Assembly: GCA_044220535.1 (NCBI GenBank)
Contig: JBGAQU010000072.1
Span: 1 to 14,326, forward strand
Source of the DNA: JBDHTS01 sp044220535
Lineage (GTDB): Bacteria; Pseudomonadota; Alphaproteobacteria; Micavibrionales; Micavibrionaceae
Length of the DNA: 14,326 nucleotides
Direction of reading: 5' to 3'
The notes under the pieces were generated by a model. It saw only the letters and a list, made by a program, of their open reading frames with translations, did not search any database and was not told the origin of the DNA. Below are positions 1 through 5,556 of this stretch, piece by piece. The first letter of the stretch is position 1; each line of letters begins with the position of its first letter. Position numbers and translations under genes: made by a program.

Positions 1-2
1 AT

Positions 3-725
3 AATTCCAAGGCCGCGACAAAACCCGGAGAGCCGATGTGTGCAATTGGCCTGGAGAAAATCGAACGGGTCGTGGCAAACGCCAATCAATATCAGCGGGC
101 CGATTTCAAGATCTGGGTCGATAGTAAATTGCTCGATGACTCCACAAGATTTTGGCTCGGCTCATTTGTTCACAATGCTTCGAAAGCCAAGAATATTGAG
201 ATATGCGACCTTCAAAGCATCCCTGACTATGCGGAAGACCCGCTTTTTTACGGCCAGCATGTCAATAAGCGTTCCGACAGAGAGGGCTGGGGCAATATCT
301 ATTCCAGGGCCGACTATGCCAGGATAATTATGCTCGACCATTGTGTGGAGACGGAGAAATCGCGGAGCAGGATTTTCTATTCTGATACCGATTGTCAGGA
401 TATACGCCTGCCTGAGGCAATGCGTATTGTAGATGACTTTGGCATTGCAATACATGGCACGGGCAATTTAACGCTTTCTCACGGATATATCGGCCTTTCC
501 AACCGGGATAATGAGATAAAAAGCGGTTTGAAAAGTCTGAAAGCCGACGCCAGGGTAAGCGCCCATGCCGGGCAACTTGGATGTAATGCCTTCGGGGTAT
601 TTTTAGAAAGATTGGGCCTGCCGCATAAGACATGGATGCCTCTGATTGGCTTGAAAGGCCTTTTGCCGGAAATAGGTTATGAGATGTCTGCAAATCCTGT
701 TTTGAAACAGCTGGGCATTAATTAA
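3..725 (+). CDS. Glycosyltransferase-like protein with DXD motif (possibly 5'-partial)
   Basis: Probably a nucleotide-sugar-dependent glycosyltransferase. Numbering from the ATG at 36, seen directly: an 'IWVDS' segment (26-30) near the start, 'ADYARI' (92-97), and 'YSDTDCQD' (115-122) holding a D-x-D. In GT32/GT44-type enzymes (Och1-like, and the TcdA/TcdB catalytic domain) a W-containing strand, an 'SD-x-x-R' helix and a DXD that binds the metal and UDP-sugar occur in this order; the assignment rests on that pattern only. The reading frame stays open to the left edge, so the gene may begin outside the window. The ATG at 36 has GGAGAG at 26-31 in front and is a possible start, giving 229 aa. 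No signal peptide or membrane segment is evident. The gene is AT-richer than dapF or mtaB and lies in the accessory stretch that ends at the dapF break. The acceptor substrate is unknown. Confidence 0.55.
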   Translation, partial: NSKAATKPGEPMCAIGLEKIERVVANANQYQRADFKIWVDSKLLDDSTRFWLGSFVHNASKAKNIEICDLQSIPDYAEDPLFYGQHVNKRSDREGWGNIYSRADYARIIMLDHCVETEKSRSRIFYSDTDCQDIRLPEAMRIVDDFGIAIHGTGNLTLSHGYIGLSNRDNEIKSGLKSLKADARVSAHAGQLGCNAFGVFLERLGLPHKTWMPLIGLKGLLPEIGYEMSANPVLKQLGIN

Positions 726-737
726 TCCCAGGTTTTT
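711..737 (+). terminator. Possible weak Rho-independent terminator after the glycosyltransferase-like gene
   Basis: CTGGG (711-715) can pair with CCCAG (727-731), with the self-complementary ATTAATTAAT in the loop, followed by GTTTTT (732-737). The hairpin spans the stop codon at 723-725. The GC stem has only five pairs, so the call is tentative. Confidence 0.35.
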
Positions 738-786
738 GAACTTAAGTGTTTCATCATGATGTTAATTTTTGCTAGGGATCGATTTT

Positions 787-799
787 ATTTTGCTATAAA
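787..799 (+). promoter_or_regulatory. Extended -10 promoter element upstream of the 123-aa gene
   Basis: ATTTTGCTATA (787-797), extending to TATAAA (794-799) with TGC just before it, fits an extended -10 element. No good -35 sits 17 bp upstream; TTGCTA at 769-774 would need a 19-bp spacer. The same 11-mer occurs at 4110-4120 in front of another accessory gene. A start near 806 would leave a leader of about 54 nt before the SD at 846-852. Confidence 0.4.
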
Positions 800-859
800 A
801 ATATTGATTATAGAAAATTATTATTCTATGGCAATGAAAATACATAAAGGAGAATTAAG

Positions 860-1231
860 ATGAGCTTCGAAGCTAATAACAGTAGTCTAATAGCTCTGGC
901 ATGGAGAACAAAGTTCGGAGCAGCCTTTCCTGGTGCTGCAATTGGCGCTTGCTTGGGTGGAATGGCTATGGGCTATAAAGGTTTGCTGATTATAGATGAT
1001 TTAGTGCGTAAAAACGACGCCGCTACATACGTCTATGAAACATTAGGTGCTAAAGATGTCGAAGTCACGGATCCTTCGGTTGAAGAGCAATCAATGTGCC
1101 AAGGGCAGTTTACTGCGGTAAATATTCGGATGACAGTCGGGGAGTTTAAAAACTTCAATCAGCCTGCATGTGTTGCGCCGCCGCTCCAAGGTGAGAAAAC
1201 AAGCTGGGTCTATCTTCCCAAGCACTTTTAG
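860..1231 (+). CDS. Hypothetical protein, 123 aa, one hydrophobic segment
   Basis: Function not recognised. The ATG at 860 has a textbook SD, AAAGGAG (846-852), seven bases upstream, so the start is firm. Residues about 19-45 are rich in Gly, Ala and aliphatic side chains and could form one membrane segment; the remainder is a small mixed-charge domain with cysteines at 80 and 104. A C-terminal 'QGEK...YLP' stretch and the 23-residue gap between these cysteines recall the small membrane protein encoded at 10747-10995. The stop at 1229-1231 abuts the point where recognisable dapF sequence begins, so this gene occupies the position where the missing dapF 5' end should be. Base composition is lower in GC than dapF, consistent with a foreign origin. 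Confidence 0.7.
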   Translation: MSFEANNSSLIALAWRTKFGAAFPGAAIGACLGGMAMGYKGLLIIDDLVRKNDAATYVYETLGAKDVEVTDPSVEEQSMCQGQFTAVNIRMTVGEFKNFNQPACVAPPLQGEKTSWVYLPKHF

Positions 1232-1233
1232 TT

Positions 1234-1911
1234 TTGACGATGGAAAAATCGAACAAGCCCGGCGCGAACTTCCTGATGCGGATTTATAATCCGGACGGCA
1301 CGGAAGCCGGTGCCTGCGGCAACGGCACGCGCTGTGTCGCGCGGTTGTATATGGACATGGAAAAACAATCCGCATGCACGATAGAAACAAAAGCGGGTCT
1401 TCTGGCCTGCAATGATCGCGGCGGCTCCGTCGAAGTCGATATGGGTGTGCCGAAATTCGGATGGAAGGATATTCCGCTGGCGGAAGAACGCGATACGCTG
1501 CATCTCGGCATGTCGGACGGGCCGTTGCCTGATCCGGTCGCGGTCAGCATGGGAAACCCGCATGCCGTGTTTTTCGTCGATGATGTCAACAAATACGATA
1601 TCGCCGCGCTGGGTCCGCAGGTGGAACGGCATGTATTGTTCCCCGAACGCACCAACGTCGAATTCGCGCAGGCGTTAAGCCCAGATAAAATCCGGATGAG
1701 GGTATGGGAACGGGGCGCGGGCATTACCGAAGCCTGCGGATCAGGCGCGTGCGCAACCATTGTTGCCGCCGTGCGCCGCGGACTGACCGGGCGTAAAGCC
1801 GAAATTATTCTGGATGGCGGATCACTGTTTCTGGAATGGCGGGCGGGAGACGATCATGTGCTGATGACCGGTCCCGCCACGCTTGTTTTTAAAGGTCACA
1901 TCGACTTGTAA
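1234..1911 (+). pseudogene. dapF: Diaminopimelate epimerase, 5'-truncated
   Basis: DapF interconverts LL- and meso-diaminopimelate in lysine and peptidoglycan precursor synthesis. Seen, counted from TTG at 1234: 'MRIYNPDGTEAGACGNGTRC' with the first catalytic Cys at residue 28 (Cys73 in the H. influenzae enzyme), and 'EACGSGACAT' with the second at residue 168 (Cys217). The C-terminal domain is complete. About 45 residues are missing in front: the universal 'K-M-x-G-x-G-N-D-F' start with its substrate-binding Asn and the 'G-x-x-x-D-Q' segment. The frame is closed by a stop at 1192-1194, and no missing piece occurs elsewhere in the window. There is no SD before the in-frame TTG (1234) or ATG (1240). 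A protein without the N-terminal strand and substrate residues is unlikely to be active. dapF is normally essential, so an intact copy elsewhere, an insertion splitting the gene, or an assembly error must be considered. Confidence 0.8.
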
Positions 1912-2168
1912 GTCGTTTCCACGCCTTTGCCTGCGACCATGCAGCGGATTTCCACGGCTTCGACGCCAGTGCGCATGGGGCGAGTCATTTCGATCATATC
2001 GTCCAGAGACATCAGCAGATCGCCAAGGCGCTTGTCCTTGCAGGTCTGATCCTGTTCCATGACCAGGTCCGTATCAATCACCAGCACGGCGCTTTTGTCG
2101 AAGGGAACGGTCATATCGCCTGATGGCTTCAGGTACATGCTCTGGACGCAATGGGTATCGGTCGTCAT
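1896..2168 (-). CDS. Hypothetical protein, 90 aa
   Basis: Function not recognised. The ATG at 2168 is preceded by AAGGAAA at a good distance, which supports translation. It is the second gene of a two-gene minus-strand unit, 21 bp after the 93-aa gene, and its 3' end overlaps the dapF 3' end by 16 bp tail to tail. Soluble-looking, with no signal peptide or membrane segment. The core 'LGDLL' (48-52) followed by 'AVEI' (71-74) matches 'LMDLL' and 'AVEI' at nearly the same positions in the neighbour, suggesting duplicated or structurally related partners. Cys 7, 43 and 76 are present but form no recognised metal motif. Confidence 0.65.
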   Translation of the reverse strand: MTTDTHCVQSMYLKPSGDMTVPFDKSAVLVIDTDLVMEQDQTCKDKRLGDLLMSLDDMIEMTRPMRTGVEAVEIRCMVAGKGVETTYKSM

Positions 2169-2189
2169 GGCTTGGTTTCCTTCTATAGT

Positions 2190-2471
2190 TTAAGTGGTTG
2201 CAACGCGTGCGACATGCCCCAGGTTCCGCGCGAAATAACGATGGTGGGGCGAATGGATTTCGACGGCCTGGTAGTCGGCGAAGTCGTGTTCGGCGAACGA
2301 TCGAAGCTGCGTTAATAAATCCATTAATTCATGGGTGTTGTAATCGTCCGTTTCATAGTACGGGCGGCTCAACTCTACAGTGGTTTCCAGCACAAGCGTA
2401 TTTACGGCCTCGGTCCCCTGACCACCCGTCACGATGCGGGCGGATTTGATATACGGATGGTCAATAAACAT
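2190..2471 (-). CDS. Hypothetical protein, 93 aa
   Basis: Function not recognised. The ATG at 2471 has GAGGAG upstream on the minus strand with normal spacing. First gene of the pair, diverging from mtaB across a 257-bp gap. Features: 'LMDLL' (49-53), 'AVEI' (69-72), and a His-rich 'HSPHHRYF' (73-80) not shared with the neighbour. No transmembrane segment. The two proteins resemble each other in layout (a central VLxxxT strand, a D-L-L helix, then AVEI), so they may be paralogues acting as a pair. No promoter could be assigned with confidence in 2472-2600. Confidence 0.65.
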   Translation of the reverse strand: MFIDHPYIKSARIVTGGQGTEAVNTLVLETTVELSRPYYETDDYNTHELMDLLTQLRSFAEHDFADYQAVEIHSPHHRYFARNLGHVARVATT

Positions 2472-2691
2472 TGCTCTTCTCCTCTATCTCTCTCCACATT
2501 CATAGGGTGAGGGCAGAATCGGGACTTTGTGCGTTTTGATTGAGGTATTTTCGCCTTATTTTCTTTGCAAATGTGTCGCTATCCACCGCTTGCGGCGCAG
2601 TTATATTTCAAAAATACTTGCAATTCTTTGTAATTAGAAGGAATTTACCTGTAACTGTAATGTTTCCGTCTGGTAACAATCACCGCATGAT

Positions 2692-2720
2692 TTGACGGAA
2701 CGTTTAATAAAATTTTATAG
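2692..2720 (+). promoter_or_regulatory. mtaB promoter, predicted leaderless start
   Basis: TTGACG (2692-2697), 17-bp spacer, TTATAG (2715-2720). Transcription would begin about 2727-2729, at the A of the mtaB ATG (2729). The rest of the intergenic DNA (2472-2691) shows no other clear element. Confidence 0.55.
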
Positions 2721-2728
2721 TGCGACGC

Positions 2729-3985
2729 ATGAAAAACGGCACGGGACCACAGCTGATTACATTTGGATGCAGGCTGAACGCTTATGAGAGCGAAGTCATG
2801 CGCGACCATGCGTCGAAAGCGGGGCTGGACAATGCCATTATTGTGAATACATGCGCGGTCACTAAGGAGGCGGAGCGGCAGGCGCGGCAAGCCATTCGTA
2901 AAGCACGTCGCGACAATCCGGAAGCGCGCATTATTGTGACGGGTTGCGCTGCGCAGATCGATCCCAAAAGCTTCGGCGGCATGCCGGAAGTCGATCAGGT
3001 GATCGGCAATGATTTAAAACTGAAAGCCGAAAGCTGGGGCGCCGCCGCCGAAGAACGCGTGCGCGTCAACGACATTATGGCGGTGAAGGAAACGGCTGCG
3101 CATTTAATTGATGGGCTGGAAGGCCATGCGCGCGCGTTTATTCAGGTGCAGAACGGATGCGACCATCGCTGCACCTTCTGCATTATTCCCTATGGCCGTG
3201 GCAACTCCCGTTCCGTGCCCGTGGGCGCGATTGCGGAACAGGTGCGCAAGCTGGTCGATGGCGGATACAATGAAATCGTCTTCACTGGTGTGGATGTTAC
3301 ATCATACGGCGCGGATCTGCCGGGCCAGCCGACACTGGGGCAGATGATCCGCCGCGTGCTGGCGCTGGCGCCGGAACTGCCGCGTTTGCGTTTATCTTCC
3401 CTTGATCCTGTCGAGATCGACGATGATCTGTGGCGATTGATCGCCGAAGAACCGCGCCTGATGCCTCATCTGCATGTATCCCTGCAGGCCGGCGACGACA
3501 TGATTTTAAAACGCATGAAGCGCCGTCATCTGCGCGCCGACGCCATTGCCATGTGCAGCCGCGCGCGCAGCTATCGCCCCGACATGGCGTTCGGCGCGGA
3601 CATCATCGCCGGTTTCCCGACAGAGACGGAGGCAATGTTCGAAAATTCCCTGCGCATCGTCGAGGAATGCGACCTGACTTTCCTGCACGTTTTCCCATAC
3701 TCCGCCCGCACCGGCACGCCCGCAGCAAAGATGCCGCAGGTGCCGGGGCCAGTGAGGAAGGAGCGGGCGGCAAGGCTGCGTGGGCTTGGTGAAAAACAAC
3801 TCGAACAATTCCTGCTGCGCCATGTCGGCCATGAACGGCAGATTATCGTGGAGCAGGGGAATATCGGGCGGACGGAGCACTTTGCCGCCGTTAAACTGAA
3901 TTCAGATTTGCCTTTGGGCAAAGTCTTTCAAACCAGAATTCATAGTGCCGGTATGACCGAACTATTCGGTGAAGTTGTTATTTAG
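2729..3985 (+). CDS. mtaB: tRNA threonylcarbamoyladenosine (t6A37) methylthiotransferase MtaB
   Basis: A radical-SAM enzyme that adds a methylthio group to t6A at position 37 of ANN-decoding tRNAs. Domain order is that of the MiaB/MtaB family: N-terminal cluster cysteines at 14 ('TFGCRLNAYES', the MtaB-type signature), 42 ('NTCAV') and 73 ('TGCAAQ'), then the radical-SAM CxxxCxxC at 144, 148 and 151 ('CDHRCTFC'), and a C-terminal TRAM-like region. At 418 aa it has normal family length. An in-frame GTG at 2720 would overlap the -10 element, and neither GTG nor ATG has an SD; the promoter position favours ATG 2729 on a leaderless message. In many alphaproteobacteria mtaB lies between dapF and ftsY; here that order is kept but unrelated genes are inserted on both sides. 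Confidence 0.93.
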   Translation: MKNGTGPQLITFGCRLNAYESEVMRDHASKAGLDNAIIVNTCAVTKEAERQARQAIRKARRDNPEARIIVTGCAAQIDPKSFGGMPEVDQVIGNDLKLKAESWGAAAEERVRVNDIMAVKETAAHLIDGLEGHARAFIQVQNGCDHRCTFCIIPYGRGNSRSVPVGAIAEQVRKLVDGGYNEIVFTGVDVTSYGADLPGQPTLGQMIRRVLALAPELPRLRLSSLDPVEIDDDLWRLIAEEPRLMPHLHVSLQAGDDMILKRMKRRHLRADAIAMCSRARSYRPDMAFGADIIAGFPTETEAMFENSLRIVEECDLTFLHVFPYSARTGTPAAKMPQVPGPVRKERAARLRGLGEKQLEQFLLRHVGHERQIIVEQGNIGRTEHFAAVKLNSDLPLGKVFQTRIHSAGMTELFGEVVI

Positions 3986-4109
3986 TCCATATTTAAAAGC
4001 GTTTACCATTTCATTCTAAAATCCATTCATTTATCAAAAAAATGAAAAAGCATTTTTATATTAATCTGTAAAATAAAATAATGCTTGACGATATTATATA
4101 TTATATTAA

Positions 4110-4122
4110 ATTTTGCTATATA
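4110..4122 (+). promoter_or_regulatory. Extended -10 element upstream of the 165-aa gene
   Basis: ATTTTGCTATA (4110-4120) running into TATATA (4117-4122), with TGC before it, repeats the 11-mer found at 787-797. TTGACG at 4085-4090 is too far (26 bp) to pair with it as a -35. The surrounding 3986-4145 gap is very AT-rich. Confidence 0.35.
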
Positions 4123-4145
4123 AAATCATAAACAGGGAGCTAAAA

Positions 4146-4643
4146 ATGACACGCTGGAGTCTATCCAATCTTTTCTGGTCTATTTCTTTTGACCAATTCC
4201 GGTCGTTGACACAGGAATTTAAAGCAGCGGCGGAGGCATCATTCGGCACGGAATGCGGGCTGGAAGTTAAAGCTTTGAAGAATACGAAGGTTTATACAAC
4301 TTTTGCGGATAATGACATTCAAGGTGACTTGGATTACCTGAATAACCTCAATTTACTGGCATCTGCCACATCGCTTGATGAAATTACCGAGGATGTCTGG
4401 GATAAAGCCGGATATGTGGAGGTTATATTGCATCCCAAAGATAAGGCATCTGCGCCGAACTACGCCTTTGCCCATGCCGAATTCAAAGGGGAATTGCGGC
4501 GCACAGCCAGTTTTTACATCCAGCCGGATGGCGGTGATGCGCGTGACCGGATGATATCAGAAAACCGGCGTATGTATGCTGGCGAAGGGTGGGGCGGAAA
4601 CGGCATCCGGTCTGGCGCCATTCCGTCCAGCCTTTCTTTTTAA
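4146..4643 (+). CDS. Hypothetical protein, 165 aa
   Basis: Function not recognised. The ATG at 4146 is chosen because AGGGAG (4134-4139) lies six bases upstream; an in-frame TTG at 4113 would add 11 residues but lacks such a site. The product looks soluble and mixed alpha/beta: an aromatic N-terminus ('LFWSISFDQF', about 9-18), an acidic middle ('SLDEITEDVWDKAGYVEV', about 75-92), and a Gly-rich tail ('GEGWGGNGIRSG') that may be flexible. No signal peptide, membrane helix or known catalytic motif was seen. It separates mtaB from the riboswitch unit, and its stop (4641-4643) lies just upstream of the riboswitch promoter. The AT-rich leader and strong SD resemble the other accessory genes. Confidence 0.65.
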   Translation: MTRWSLSNLFWSISFDQFRSLTQEFKAAAEASFGTECGLEVKALKNTKVYTTFADNDIQGDLDYLNNLNLLASATSLDEITEDVWDKAGYVEVILHPKDKASAPNYAFAHAEFKGELRRTASFYIQPDGGDARDRMISENRRMYAGEGWGGNGIRSGAIPSSLSF

Positions 4644-4648
4644 TAAAA

Positions 4649-4677
4649 TTGACGCCCTCGCTCTGAGGCACTACATT
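4649..4677 (+). promoter_or_regulatory. Promoter of the FMN riboswitch transcript
   Basis: TTGACG (4649-4654), exactly 17 bp, then TACATT (4672-4677). The expected start, about 4684, coincides with the first base of riboswitch helix P1, which supports both calls. Confidence 0.65.
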
Positions 4678-4683
4678 TCTTCT

Positions 4684-4809
4684 ATTCTCAGGGCGGGGCG
4701 CAATTCCCCACCGGCGGTTACAGCCCGCGAGCGCCTTCCGGCAACGGAAGGGTCAAGCAGATCAGGTGAAACTCCTGGGCCGACGGTTACAGTCCGGATG
4801 AAAGAGAAT
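4684..4809 (+). ncRNA. FMN riboswitch (RFN element)
   Basis: A cis-acting RNA sensor that binds flavin mononucleotide. The P1 closing helix is ATTCTC (4684-4689) with GAGAAT (4804-4809), a perfect match. Conserved blocks appear in RFN order: GGGCGGGG, AATTCCCCACCGGCGG, AGCCCGCGAGC, a variable stem CCTTCCG/CGGAAGG with a GCAA loop (4734-4751), AGATCAGGTGAAA, GGGCCGACGGTTACAG and TCCGGATGAA. Such elements in proteobacteria usually control ribB or flavin transport genes and often act by hiding the SD. Here the first gene downstream is a histidine phosphatase starting 78 bases after P1. Confidence 0.95.
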
Positions 4810-4817
4810 GACGTATC

Positions 4818-4882
4818 GGGCGCAGGGCCACGCGGTCTTGCGCATTGATGCGTTTGCGCCCTGTCGTGTAACGAAAGCAGGG
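4818..4882 (+). promoter_or_regulatory. Riboswitch expression platform: SD sequestor and anti-sequestor
   Basis: CCCTG (4859-4863) can pair with CAGGG (4878-4882), the SD itself, extended by TCGT (4864-4867) with ACGA (4871-4874) around a three-base loop. In competition, GGGCGCA (4818-4824) can pair with TGCGCCC (4855-4861), or CAGGGC (4823-4828) with GCCCTG (4858-4863), which frees the SD. There is no T-run, so control of translation rather than termination is inferred. Which fold FMN favours is not shown by the sequence. Confidence 0.6.
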
Positions 4883-4887
4883 TGTTT

Positions 4888-5514
4888 ATGTTAGACCTTC
4901 CACGCAAAGCTTTTTACATCGCGCGTCACGCCAAAAGCGTGGCGAATGCTTTTAACCTGATCGCCGGGCATGAATGGGATGCCGAACTGGTGGAGGAGGG
5001 GATCGGGCAGGCACTGAATCTGGCAGAATTGGTGTCATTGCTGGATGAGCCGCCTTCTATCATCCATCACAGCCCGTTAAAGCGTGCCGCCGATACGGCG
5101 CAAATCGTTGGATCGAAAAACGACATCGTGTTGAATCCTATCCACGATCTGAAGGAGCAAGGCCTTGGTTCATGGAACAGGCGGACATGGGCAGAACTTT
5201 CCAAACATTTCCTGAACGCCGAAGACCCGCCGGATGGTGAAAGCAATCAGTCCTATGGCGTCAGGATTATTCAGGGATTGAAAGAAGGGCTTTTGCGGTC
5301 CGAAGGAACGCCGCTTTTTGTTTCGCATGGCGGGAGCTTTTATGCATTGGCCCGCCTGACAGGGTGTTTTAACGGGATGAGTGAAATCGGCAATTGCCAG
5401 CTTTTCCATTATCGCCCGATAGAAACAGACGGCTGGGCCATTGATTGCCTGCGATTTGAAGGGAAAAGCATCATAGCCGCCAGTGCCCCGTTCTGCCCGA
5501 CACGGTTGCCGTAA
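4888..5514 (+). CDS. Histidine phosphatase family protein under FMN riboswitch control
   Basis: A member of the histidine phosphatase (phosphoglycerate mutase-like) superfamily, which removes phosphate through a phospho-histidine. Seen, numbered from ATG 4888 (208 aa): 'YIARHAKSVAN' with R13 and catalytic H14; the usual RHG is RHA here. Also 'SPLKRAADTA' (62-71) with the phosphate-binding Arg, E90 in 'LKEQGLGSW' as likely acid/base, and H147 in 'VSHGG'. All four core residues are present, so activity is expected. ATG 4888 has the SD AGGG at 4879-4882, five bases away; GTG 4882 would lie inside it. The gene directly follows an FMN riboswitch, and ftsY follows 42 bp later on the same strand. 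A role in flavin metabolism is inferred from this placement; dephosphorylation of the pyrimidine intermediate of riboflavin synthesis, or of FMN, are options. A general sugar-phosphate phosphatase is not excluded. Confidence 0.82.
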   Translation: MLDLPRKAFYIARHAKSVANAFNLIAGHEWDAELVEEGIGQALNLAELVSLLDEPPSIIHHSPLKRAADTAQIVGSKNDIVLNPIHDLKEQGLGSWNRRTWAELSKHFLNAEDPPDGESNQSYGVRIIQGLKEGLLRSEGTPLFVSHGGSFYALARLTGCFNGMSEIGNCQLFHYRPIETDGWAIDCLRFEGKSIIAASAPFCPTRLP

Positions 5515-5556
5515 GCCTGGGTTTGGTTTATAGGTTCCAGGCATGGAGCAAACGAT

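Noticed and set aside
752..761. CATCATGATG palindrome as an operator
   Set aside because: Short, single, and not positioned at a clear promoter; no second copy seen.
4026..4046. AT-only hairpin TTCATTT/AAATGAA after mtaB
   Set aside because: Stem too weak and no proper T-run directly after; expected by chance in such AT-rich DNA.
5515..5542. GCCTGG/CCAGGC pairing between the phosphatase gene and ftsY
   Set aside because: Six pairs with a 16-base loop and no T-run; not a convincing terminator or regulator.
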